From Gammaproteobacteria bacterium (GTDB taxonomy: Bacteria > Pseudomonadota > Gammaproteobacteria > Thiohalomonadales > Thiohalomonadaceae), in NCBI GenBank assembly GCA_026193675.1, contig JAPHSO010000307.1, forward strand, positions 1 to 7,873: a DNA stretch of 7,873 nucleotides, read 5' to 3'. The notes below the pieces were generated by a model that did not search any database, was not told the DNA's origin, and worked only from the letters and a program-made list of their open reading frames with translations. Position numbers and translations under genes: made by a program. Positions 1 through 5,578 of the stretch are shown here, piece after piece; the stretch's first letter is position 1, and every line of letters begins with the position of its first letter.

Positions 1-573
1 TTGAGTGTTGTTGCCAAACAGAATAGAGAGTTGAAGTGCTATAACTTACCAGAATTAGAGCTCGGTATCGGAATCTCCTACTGTGACGAATCTCCCAGAT
101 ATCTGTTTGACGAGCAGCATCGAATCACAATATCACCCGCGATTAATCGTGCGGACAGGCTTTCAGCCTGCGCCTGGTCGATACGAGAGTGGCGTGAGAA
201 ACAGGGGGCACCTGATACTCATGTTGAGGTCTATCAACCATCAAAGCGTGCAGAGACTGTTGGGACTAAGGCCCAGAAAGAGCTGGTCTTTAATCTTAAC
301 GGAATCTTGATAGAGGAAGAGGTGTTCGCAAAGTTACAGAAGGAGGTAACGCTAAAACGGGTATTAAACAGAGTAGAGAACATGCAGGATAGCACGCTCT
401 ATTCGCTGGTATTTCCAGACCTGTCGGGTGATGTGCACAGAATGATAGTCAGAAAGGCGCCGATTAAGCTCTACGATCAGAGTATGACGGTTGAACAGTC
501 ACCAGTAGTGGCAGACAGGTATTTCTACGAAGTGGTTTATCAGAAGAGCATTCTAGATCAACTTAGGAAATAG
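1..573 (+). CDS. Unrecognised protein, C-terminal part, possibly class III nucleotide-cyclase-like
   Basis: I do not recognise this protein with confidence. The frame is open from the first base of the window and ends at TAG 571-573. The first codon is TTG and there is no in-frame ATG before codon 128, so the gene either starts exactly here with TTG or, more likely, continues upstream; treat it as 5'-partial. The visible part has 190 residues, no signal peptide and no membrane segment. Residues 22-54 run GIGISYC, then ISPAINRADRL. This resembles the second half of class III adenylate/guanylate cyclase domains, where a Gly-Ile-Gly-Ile strand is followed by a helix carrying the Asn-x3-Arg pair that stabilises the transition state; here those residues would be Asn49 and Arg53. 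The rest (about 90-190) looks like a separate mixed alpha/beta domain. The cyclase reading is an inference from a short motif. The gene ends 27 bases from the 3' end of the oppositely oriented tRNA, and nothing links it to flagella. Confidence 0.6.
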   Translation: MSVVAKQNRELKCYNLPELELGIGISYCDESPRYLFDEQHRITISPAINRADRLSACAWSIREWREKQGAPDTHVEVYQPSKRAETVGTKAQKELVFNLNGILIEEEVFAKLQKEVTLKRVLNRVENMQDSTLYSLVFPDLSGDVHRMIVRKAPIKLYDQSMTVEQSPVVADRYFYEVVYQKSILDQLRK

Positions 574-600
574 TTGATTCAAGAGGACTTGTGGAAGAAT

Positions 601-677
601 TGGTAGTCGCGAGTGGATTCGAACCACCGACCCCCACCATGTCAAGGTGGTGCTCTAACCAACTGAGCTACGCGACT
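601..677 (-). tRNA. tRNA-Val (anticodon GAC)
   Basis: The reverse complement folds into a complete cloverleaf. The acceptor stem AGTCGCG (671-677) pairs with CGCGACT (605-611). The D arm is GCTC-AGTTGGTTA-GAGC, the anticodon stem CCACC/GGTGG encloses loop TTGACAT with anticodon GAC, and the T arm is GGTGG-TTCGAAT-CCACT, whose outer pairs GGTGG/CCACT include a G-T. Positions 601-604 encode the discriminator A and the 3' CCA. The anticodon reads GUC and GUU valine codons. From the D loop to the T loop it is nearly identical to the Escherichia coli tRNA-Val(GAC) as I remember it, with a different acceptor stem. It stands alone between the end of the first gene and the fliT-like gene and has its own promoter. 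No second tRNA is visible nearby. Confidence 0.97.
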
Positions 678-693
678 GCTGAGTTGAGCGCGT

Positions 694-721
694 ATTTTAC
701 AAGAGATGCCCCTTTTGTCAA
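694..721 (-). promoter_or_regulatory. Sigma-70 promoter of tRNA-Val
   Basis: On the minus strand a perfect -35 TTGACA (716-721) lies 16 bases from -10 TAAAAT (694-699). A GC-rich discriminator (ACGCGC) follows directly, and the tRNA 5' end is 16 bases past the -10. A GC-rich discriminator is typical of stable-RNA promoters under stringent (ppGpp) control; that regulation is inferred from the family pattern. The promoter lies just past the fliT-like stop codon and separates tRNA transcription from the flagellar genes. Confidence 0.8.
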
Positions 722-748
722 TCAATAGGTGCAGGAGAGGGGAAGGTT

Positions 749-1063
749 TCAGCTATTGTTGGAGTAGGCCTCTATCACCTGTTTTCCCTTTGTGATTTCA
801 TTTAGATGTGCGGAAATTCTTAGCTGGCTCTGTTGTGCTAACAGGATCACCTCAGCATCCAGCTTTTGAATATTTCGAATACCCTCAGCTATTTCTGATG
901 CCATTTCAACGGGAACAGGTTCGGAAAAAAAAATCTCAAGCTTCTGACGTCGAATAGACTCCAGCTTTGGGAGCTCTTCCCATTGCTCTTCATGTGCAAG
1001 CTCATAGAGTTGTTGGCTTAATGCCTCGATTTCATTCCAACTCTTTAAACGAATATTAGTCAC
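749..1063 (-). CDS. fliT: FliT-like flagellar export chaperone
   Basis: A 104-residue protein with no signal peptide, predicted to be almost entirely helical and rich in Glu, Gln and Leu, as expected for FliT. FliT proteins bind the filament cap protein FliD in the cytoplasm, keep it unfolded for type III export and, in enterics, restrain FlhDC. Family-like features are the early Leu-Ala-Trp-Leu-Arg helix (about 17-45, EEQWEELPKLESIRRQKLEI), an FFSEPVPVE turn at 45-53, and a final amphipathic helix ending near Ala-Tyr. Its place as last gene after fliD and fliS supports the call. The start is GTG at 1063: an in-frame TAA lies three codons upstream and no ATG fits downstream. I see no good Shine-Dalgarno sequence, so translation may be weak. 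It is cut off from fliS by 226 bases holding a repeat-like element, so it may rely on read-through or on its own promoter. FliT is poorly conserved; a generic small helical flagellar protein is the alternative. Confidence 0.78.
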   Translation of the reverse strand: MTNIRLKSWNEIEALSQQLYELAHEEQWEELPKLESIRRQKLEIFFSEPVPVEMASEIAEGIRNIQKLDAEVILLAQQSQLRISAHLNEITKGKQVIEAYSNNS

Positions 1064-1085
1064 GGTAAATTACCATTCTCACTTG

Positions 1086-1264
1086 TCACTCCCGCGAAAG
1101 CGGAAATTCAGAAACATTATAATACATATGCTGCGTCGTTCTAGCGAACGACTATATTGTGCAAGGCGGAAGGAACTCAATGATGGGAGAAGGTTGAGCA
1201 GCATACGGTACCAAAGCTGAGGCTAGAACCTAATCACGATGGATCCCGGCAAAAGCCGGAATGA
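1086..1264. repeat. Hairpin-rich, MITE/REP-like intergenic repeat element
   Basis: Two similar imperfect palindromes face each other at the ends. The left one (1086-1110) has stem CCGC/GCGG around GAAA. The right one (1240-1264) has stem CCGGC/GCCGG around AAAA. The reverse complement of the right arm agrees with the left arm at about 15 of 25 positions, with most differences in the loop. Inside is a perfect 7-base hairpin, GTCGTTC-TAGC-GAACGAC (1135-1152), and a wider 8-base inverted repeat, TATGCTGC (1127-1134) with GCAGCATA (1198-1205). The arms resemble the dispersed TCATTCCCGC-GAAA-GCGGGAAT palindromes found in many proteobacterial genomes (dRS3 of Neisseria is one example), in decayed form. 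There is no transposase, no clear target duplication and no T-tract, so this is a non-autonomous or relic repeat rather than a terminator. It fills most of the fliS-fliT gap. Confidence 0.6.
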
Positions 1265-1289
1265 TGTCTGCTTTCTCTGGAGGGAATAA

Positions 1290-1676
1290 TTAAATCTGAT
1301 CGGCAATGCCGGCCCAGGCAGAAGTGATCTCTTTAAGAAGGTTAGATACCTCTTCAAGGATTGCAGGATCATTTTTTAGATTGGCATCAAACAGACGTTT
1401 CTCCATGTACTCATAGAGTGCATCAAGATTGGAAGAGATTGCTCCCCCCTTATCGTGGTCAAGGCTGGCACGGAGTCCGACGATGATGTTCATAGCTGTG
1501 CCAATGGTCTCACCCTTTGCGGCAATGTTGCCATTAACCATATGAGTTTTTGCCGTTGCGATACGTTCCTGTGCCCCGGTAAGCAGCATCAGTATAAGTT
1601 TGTGAGGACTGGCATCTTCAGCAGATGAGTGGTTGCCTACCTGGCGATACTGTTGCATTGCTACTTGAACATTCAT
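1290..1676 (-). CDS. fliS: Flagellin export chaperone FliS
   Basis: FliS binds the disordered C-terminal end of newly made flagellin in the cytoplasm, stopping premature polymerisation and delivering it to the type III export gate. The protein shows the family's signatures: N-terminal MQQYRQV (7-13), ASPHKLILMLL (22-32), the conserved helix KGETIGTAMNIIVGLRASLD (54-73), SNLDALYEYMEKRL (82-95) and DANLKNDPAILEEV (97-110). I chose the ATG at 1676, which gives 128 residues, the usual FliS length. A GAAGG ribosome site (1685-1689) lies 8 bases upstream of it. The frame also reaches a TTG at 1691, but that codon overlaps the ribosome site and is unlikely to be used. The gene starts 71 bases after the fliD stop and belongs to the same directional block. 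A weak sigma-28-like promoter precedes it. Nothing is truncated or missing. Confidence 0.95.
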   Translation of the reverse strand: MNVQVAMQQYRQVGNHSSAEDASPHKLILMLLTGAQERIATAKTHMVNGNIAAKGETIGTAMNIIVGLRASLDHDKGGAISSNLDALYEYMEKRLFDANLKNDPAILEEVSNLLKEITSAWAGIADQI

Positions 1677-1684
1677 TTTGTGTG

Positions 1685-1689
1685 CCTTC
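1685..1689 (-). promoter_or_regulatory. Ribosome binding site that fixes the fliS start
   Basis: GAAGG on the minus strand sits 8 bases before ATG 1676. It overlaps the alternative in-frame TTG at 1691, which argues that translation starts at the ATG, five codons further in. Confidence 0.7.
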
Positions 1690-1712
1690 AATATCAGTGA
1701 GATGTACTTAAT

Positions 1713-1739
1713 ATATCGTCTTATTCAAATAAATATTGA
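1713..1739 (-). promoter_or_regulatory. Weak sigma-28-like promoter before fliS
   Basis: On the minus strand, TCAATATT (1732-1739), an 11-base spacer and GACGATAT (1713-1720) match the sigma-28 consensus TAAAGTTT-N11-GCCGATAA at 5 of 8 and 6 of 8 positions with the correct spacing. A start near 1706 would give a leader of about 30 bases. The match is much poorer than at the flagellin promoter, and the region is AT-rich, so chance is possible. Confidence 0.3.
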
Positions 1740-1747
1740 GAAAGTTT

Positions 1748-3163
1748 TTACTTTTTCTTGAACGTAGAGCCTGGTAAAGCCTCAAATGCACCTGTCAGAT
1801 AGGTGCTGGTTGCCTGGAGCTGACTTATCATCAGATCCATTGCGGTAAACTGGCTCAAATAGCGCTGCTCCAGAGTCGCCAGGCGACGGGCCAGGGCTTC
1901 ACGTTGATCGGTAATATCCTCGATACTGGTGTTTATTCCGTCAACCCTTGCATCAATAATCCCTGAACTAGAGACGTAAGCATCGACTAATGTATTAAAC
2001 CGGTTGGCTACGCCATCTTCAGAGGCAAACAGTTGACCAATATCATCAAAATTATTATCAACCGCGTCATCCAGAATATCGGTATCAAGTGTGATAGAAC
2101 CATCACGTTCTGTTGTAATACCTAAACTGGAAAGTGAATCAAAGGCACCAGTAACCCCTGAAACAGTGCTGGATAATTCATTGCGCAGTGCAAACTCAAC
2201 CGCACGTAGCGTTGCATCTCCTAATAGCACTGAGCGTGATTTTGTAACGGGATCAAATGCCGAAAGTTCATCCATGGTTGTCATGAGAGAGTTATAACTC
2301 TCAACAAAATCTTTAACTGATTTCTTAACACTCGCCTTGTTTAAGGAGACCGACAGTGTCTCTGGTGCAGTGGTGACATCAATTAATTCTATTGATACGC
2401 CAGTGATAACATCGGTAATGCTATTGCTTGCACGGGTCAGTGTTAGGCCATCGACCACAATTTCAGAGTCGAGCTCAGTATCAGCACCCAGGGGATTTCC
2501 ATCGGGATCGGTATTTATTGTAGTGAGGCCAAATACAGTATCACTAGCTGTTGGAGTACCTAACACATCGATAAGACCTCCAATCTGGACTCGATTGTCA
2601 TAGCCAGAGCTGTTTGAGGTCAGTGTCAGCTTCTGAATACCGCCATCACCAGAAATAACGGTTGATGATACGCCTACACCATCAGCCTCAGCCGCATCAT
2701 TAATTGCGCTGTTGAGCTCATCCAGCGTCATTGCTGTTGATAGATCAATAGTTAGGGTGTCGGTGCCTACGGTTACCGTTAGCTCGTCTCCTGCGGTACC
2801 GCCAAAGGTGTCGGTATCCAGGTGATCTGCAGAGCCCATCTTATGGGTTTGAGCGAGCCGGTTAACTTCAACACTGTAACTACCCTCTATGGCCGTTTCA
2901 TCAGCAGTCGCTGTGACCAGAGTATAGTCTGAAGAGCTGGTTGTGCGCTTTTGAAAACTGGTGATGTCTGTCAGAGAAGAGAGACTGTCTTGAAATGAAG
3001 AGAGTGATGACTTTAATAGACCTAGAGCCGAGAGTTTGGACTGATAGGTTGATTCATTACGGTTAAAACGTGCTTCAGCGGGGGCTTGCTCGGCTGAGAT
3101 CAGAGAGCTGACGATACCTGATATATCGAGTCCTGAACCGATTCCTGGTGATTGAATGCCCAT
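1748..3163 (-). CDS. fliD: Flagellar filament cap protein FliD (HAP2)
   Basis: FliD is exported through the flagellar channel and forms the cap at the filament tip, where it folds incoming flagellin into place; in pathogens it can act as an adhesin. The 471-residue protein shows the FliD order. First comes an N-terminal domain with PGIGSGLDISGIVSSLISAE (6-25), followed by a helical segment ending in SFQKRTTSSSDYTLVTAT. A flagellin/hook IN-type module follows at about 146-195 (TLDELNSAINDAAEADGVG, then LTSNSSGYDNRVQI). The C-terminal FliD domain runs from about 235 to 460 with the conserved FVESYNSLM (286-294) and a final coiled coil containing LEQRYLSQFTAMDLMISQLQ (431-450), then STYL. The length is near the family's usual 450-480. 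ATG 3163 is preceded by AAGG at 3170-3173 with 6 bases between. It starts 134 bases after the flaG stop and is followed by fliS, its usual partner. The protein has no cysteine. Confidence 0.97.
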   Translation of the reverse strand: MGIQSPGIGSGLDISGIVSSLISAEQAPAEARFNRNESTYQSKLSALGLLKSSLSSFQDSLSSLTDITSFQKRTTSSSDYTLVTATADETAIEGSYSVEVNRLAQTHKMGSADHLDTDTFGGTAGDELTVTVGTDTLTIDLSTAMTLDELNSAINDAAEADGVGVSSTVISGDGGIQKLTLTSNSSGYDNRVQIGGLIDVLGTPTASDTVFGLTTINTDPDGNPLGADTELDSEIVVDGLTLTRASNSITDVITGVSIELIDVTTAPETLSVSLNKASVKKSVKDFVESYNSLMTTMDELSAFDPVTKSRSVLLGDATLRAVEFALRNELSSTVSGVTGAFDSLSSLGITTERDGSITLDTDILDDAVDNNFDDIGQLFASEDGVANRFNTLVDAYVSSSGIIDARVDGINTSIEDITDQREALARRLATLEQRYLSQFTAMDLMISQLQATSTYLTGAFEALPGSTFKKK

Positions 3164-3297
3164 AGCTAACCTTTAACCTTGTTCACTAATAACGTGTGTT
3201 GTGAAGAATAGGTGAAAACAGACAAAAATTGAAGTGGATGTTACCCACAGTCTATCCGCTTACATATAGTCTCCTAAGATTCATAATTGTCAGAGAG

Positions 3298-3711
3298 TTA
3301 AACCTCAACCTTTAAGATTAAGCCTGATGTCTCATCTCTATTTTCTTTAATACGCTCAGCCAATAGAAGCGCCTCCTCTGACGGGATCTGACGTACCAAC
3401 TCCTTAGTATGGGTATTAAATACCTTTACTACGGTTTTTCCAGAATCATCATCAACTGAGAATTTCAGATCACGCTGAATGTTTTGAACAAACTCATTCA
3501 TCTTCCTCACCTGTTTAGTGAGTTTCTCTGTCATCTGCTCTGTTGAGGGTTCAGCCTGCTTCTTTTGAAGGGTGGCTTCTGCCTGCAGTTTTGCTACTTT
3601 GTCTGCAACGTTGCCGCTCTTAGCCTGAGAAGATGAGCCAGAATTGTCCTTAACGACCTTTAGCTCAACATCTAGCTGAGCTTGGGGGCCTTTTAATTGT
3701 GTAATATCCAT
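3298..3711 (-). CDS. flaG: FlaG family flagellar protein
   Basis: A 137-residue cytoplasmic-looking protein of the FlaG family, common next to flagellin genes of polarly flagellated bacteria. Its precise role is unsettled; in Vibrio, Campylobacter and Pseudomonas relatives it has been linked to filament length or stability. The N-terminal half (about 1-60) is low-complexity, rich in Lys, Gln, Ala and Ser, and probably disordered. The conserved FlaG domain follows, with a helix MTEKLTKQVRKMNEFVQNIQ (60-79), then LKFSVDDDSGKTVVKVF (82-98), RQIPSEEALLLAERI (107-121) and a last strand GLILKVEV. The start at ATG 3711 is supported by GAGGT at 3718-3722, 6 bases upstream. It begins 86 bases after the flagellin stop, beyond a strong hairpin. 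I see no convincing promoter of its own, so it may depend on read-through from the flagellin promoter. Confidence 0.95.
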   Translation of the reverse strand: MDITQLKGPQAQLDVELKVVKDNSGSSSQAKSGNVADKVAKLQAEATLQKKQAEPSTEQMTEKLTKQVRKMNEFVQNIQRDLKFSVDDDSGKTVVKVFNTHTKELVRQIPSEEALLLAERIKENRDETSGLILKVEV

Positions 3712-3755
3712 GATACTACCTCATAAATTCTCTTTTAATTTGCTCTTTAAGATAT

Positions 3756-3781
3756 GGAACCCCAGGACATCCTGAGGTTCC
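3756..3781 (-). terminator. Hairpin after flagellin, terminator or mRNA 3' stabiliser
   Basis: GGAACC (3756-3761) pairs with GGTTCC (3776-3781) and CAGG (3763-3766) pairs with CCTG (3771-3774), around an ACAT loop with a single C/A mismatch. It begins 16 bases past the flagellin stop codon, where an intrinsic terminator would be expected. The minus strand after it reads ATATCTTAAAG, with no real T-tract, so it may be a partial terminator or a structure that stabilises abundant flagellin mRNA while letting some transcription through to flaG. Confidence 0.55.
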
Positions 3782-3797
3782 AATCTATTATCTCAGC

Positions 3798-5285
3798 TTA
3801 CTGAAGCAGTGATAGTACACTGTTTGGTGAGCTGTTAGCCTGTGCCAGCATCGCAGTACCTGCCTGTTGCAGAATCTGTGAACGGGTCAGGTTTGCAGTT
3901 TCCAGTGCAAAGTCAGCATCTTGAACTCGTGAACGTGCAGCTGAGACATTCTCAGAGATGTTGCTCAAGTTAGAGATGGTTGCTTCCATACGATTCTGAA
4001 TCGCACCCAAGTCAGCGCGGGTATCAGAGATGAAGCTTAGAGCCTGGTCGATAACACTCAGAGCGCTGTTAGCACCTGACTGTGTAGCAACCGAGATAGC
4101 AGCAACACTAGAGAGAGTACCGCTTGCTGCAGTAGCATCCATGACCTCACCAGCAGTTGCACCAGAGATGGTGAATGCGCGTGAAGAAGAGAACTCAACT
4201 TTACCAGATACCAGAGTAGAATCTGTACCAGCAGTGGTCAGGTTGATAGTCTCGTCTGCAGTAGTGATATCAAGAGCAACAGCTGCGCCACCTTCACTAG
4301 CGTTTGTGATTCCGATGTCATCACCTGAAGAATCAGTCAGGGTAATACCTGATGTTGCATGTAGTTCGGCAGTGATACCGGTACTTGCAGAAACAGAGTT
4401 GATGGCATCACGCAGAGTGGTGTAGCTAGTGGTATCTGAAACAACAACAGAGATGCTGGCTTCAGAGCCGATGATTGCCTCATTCTCATCACGTGAAGAG
4501 AGGTCAAATGAAAGAGTGTCACCATTGGCAACACCAGCACCATACTCAAGCTGTACAGTGGTTTCAGCAGTAGCTGTTACACCAGTGCTTGAAGATACCG
4601 CGTTAACCTTAGCGGCATAAGATGAAGCAGTCTCACCCGCAGAAGCGGCAACAGTCTGTGAACCGAGTGCACCAGAGATCTGGATGCCGGCATCAGCTGC
4701 AACACCGTTTGTGATTGCACCAACAGCAGTAGCAGATGCAGTACCCATGTTCACATCACTAGTTGCTGCGTAGTTACCCATGTCGGTCGCTTTTGCTGAG
4801 CCGATAGATACGCTGATTGATTGGTCAGCAAATGCACCTACGTGGAACTTAGCGGTGGTGAAGCTACCGTCGAGGATGTTCTTGCCGTTGAAAGAGGTCT
4901 GTTCTGCGATACGGTTAATCTCAGATTGAAGCTGTGCAACCTCTTTCTGGATGTTGGCGCGGTCACCGTCAGAGTTACTGTCGTTCGCTGACTGGATAGA
5001 CAGTTCACGCATACGCTGAAGGATGTTAGTTGTCTCTTGAAGTGAACCCTCAGCAGTCTGTGCAAGAGAGATACCGTCATTCGCGTTACGAACCGCCTGG
5101 TTCAGACCACGAATCTGTGAAGTCATACGGTCGGTGATAGCAAGACCCGCAGCATCATCTTTCGCACTGTTGATGCGAAGACCTGAAGAGAGACGTTGCA
5201 TTGATTGAGCCAGTGATTGGCCAGATTTCGATAGATTGCGCTGGGCATTCAGCGACATGATATTACTATTAATAACGGAAGCCAT
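3798..5285 (-). CDS. fliC: Flagellin, filament subunit
   Basis: The main filament protein, exported by the flagellar type III system and polymerised outside the cell; it carries no cleaved signal. Of 495 residues, about 1-145 form the conserved N-terminal D0/D1 domain (NSNIMSLNAQRNL, QRLSSGLRINSAKDDAAGLA, the TLR5-type region near RMRELSIQSANDSNSDGDR). About 404-495 form the C-terminal D1/D0 domain (IDQALSFISDTRADLGAIQNR, DADFALETANLTRSQILQQA, ending SVLSLLQ). The middle (about 146-403) is variable, rich in Ser, Thr and Ala, and contains two IN-type modules at about 205-250 and 272-340, making the protein medium-long. There is no cysteine, and the only tyrosines are 172, 223, 248 and 288, all in the variable domain. 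ATG 5285 has AGGAG (5294-5298) 8 bases upstream. Transcription should come from the sigma-28 promoter at 5378-5404 through a structured leader. In FleQ-type systems the gene is also called flaA or fliC; only one copy is in this window. Confidence 0.98.
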   Translation of the reverse strand: MASVINSNIMSLNAQRNLSKSGQSLAQSMQRLSSGLRINSAKDDAAGLAITDRMTSQIRGLNQAVRNANDGISLAQTAEGSLQETTNILQRMRELSIQSANDSNSDGDRANIQKEVAQLQSEINRIAEQTSFNGKNILDGSFTTAKFHVGAFADQSISVSIGSAKATDMGNYAATSDVNMGTASATAVGAITNGVAADAGIQISGALGSQTVAASAGETASSYAAKVNAVSSSTGVTATAETTVQLEYGAGVANGDTLSFDLSSRDENEAIIGSEASISVVVSDTTSYTTLRDAINSVSASTGITAELHATSGITLTDSSGDDIGITNASEGGAAVALDITTADETINLTTAGTDSTLVSGKVEFSSSRAFTISGATAGEVMDATAASGTLSSVAAISVATQSGANSALSVIDQALSFISDTRADLGAIQNRMEATISNLSNISENVSAARSRVQDADFALETANLTRSQILQQAGTAMLAQANSSPNSVLSLLQ

Positions 5286-5302
5286 TGTTTTAACTCCTAA
5301 TT

Positions 5303-5320
5303 TCCACCATCTGAGGTGGA
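5303..5320 (-). promoter_or_regulatory. Leader hairpin next to the flagellin ribosome site
   Basis: On the transcript TCCACC (5315-5320) pairs with GGTGGA (5303-5308) around a 6-base loop. The stem ends 4 bases before the AGGAG ribosome site. GGA triplets occur in the stem's 3' arm, in the ribosome site (5295-5297) and at the leader start (5368-5370). This layout is compatible with CsrA/RsmA-type control of flagellin translation, but that is inferred and the GGA triplets are not in loops. Confidence 0.45.
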
Positions 5321-5330
5321 CTTAATATTT

Positions 5331-5367
5331 AGCGGATATGTCTAAATTGTTTTAGTCAATTACCGCT
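5331..5367 (-). promoter_or_regulatory. Upstream stem-loop in flagellin leader
   Basis: CCGCT (5363-5367) pairs with AGCGG (5331-5335) and, inside it, CAATT (5357-5361) pairs with AATTG (5345-5349). An uneven internal loop (1 against 9 bases) separates the two stems. It would lie at the very 5' end of the transcript predicted from the sigma-28 promoter, where such structures commonly protect long-lived mRNAs. Stability was not computed. Confidence 0.4.
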
Positions 5368-5377
5368 TCCACACCAT

Positions 5378-5404
5378 TTATCGGTGAGGTTGAGAGAAAC
5401 TTTA
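5378..5404 (-). promoter_or_regulatory. Sigma-28 (FliA) promoter of flagellin
   Basis: The minus strand reads TAAAGTTT (5397-5404), an 11-base spacer, then ACCGATAA (5378-5385). The sigma-28 consensus is TAAAGTTT-N11-GCCGATAA, so 15 of 16 positions match with exact spacing. A start at about 5371-5373 gives a leader of roughly 85 bases. This places flagellin in the last class of the flagellar hierarchy, switched on when the anti-sigma factor FlgM is exported. Confidence 0.93.
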
Positions 5405-5496
5405 GAATTTTTTTATTTATATACAGACGTCCAGTTAAATAAAATTAATATAGGTATAAGTTATGCAGGCATCCATTGTTTGGGAGATTTTGATGA

Positions 5497-5525
5497 TTTC
5501 TACTCAATAACTCTTTATGCATAAT
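5497..5525 (+). promoter_or_regulatory. Possible weak sigma-70 promoter for the TPR-sulfotransferase
   Basis: TTTCTA (5497-5502), 17 bases, then CATAAT (5520-5525) is the best sigma-70-like pair I see between the divergent flagellin promoter and the sulfotransferase start. The -35 is poor. No sigma-28 or sigma-54 (GG-N10-GC) motif faces this gene, so I see no sign of flagellar-class control on this strand. The rest of 5405-5578 is AT-rich with no other structure I can support. Confidence 0.25.
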
Positions 5526-5578
5526 AATTTGGTAAGGTTCGGGTTCTCAAGTCAACGATATGAAGCGAATGGTTAATA

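Noticed and set aside
557..578. Inverted repeat ATCAACT/AGTTGAT around the stop codon of the first gene, considered as a terminator
   Set aside because: The stem is short and AT-rich, and neither strand has a T-tract after it, so termination cannot be supported for the gene or for the tRNA.
601..677. tRNA-Val as an integration site with a genomic island beside it
   Set aside because: No integrase, no repeat of the tRNA 3' end and no mobile gene is visible in the window; the flagellar genes beside it look native.
1117..1122. TATAAT on the minus strand upstream of fliT, considered as a fliT promoter
   Set aside because: The hexamer is good but no -35-like sequence is found 16-18 bases upstream, and it lies inside the repeat-like element.
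3164..3297. Search for a sigma-54 or sigma-28 promoter before fliD
   Set aside because: No GG-N10-GC pair and no spaced sigma-28 match found. GCGGATAG near 3259-3266 resembles a sigma-28 -10 but has no -35 at the right distance.
4030..4425. Plus-strand open frame of 131 codons inside the flagellin gene
   Set aside because: It lies antisense to a certain flagellin gene in its Ala/Thr/Ser-rich variable part, has no ribosome site and reads as low-complexity Ser/Ala/Val. It is a shadow frame, as are the other short frames overlapping flagellin, fliD, the sulfotransferase and fleQ.
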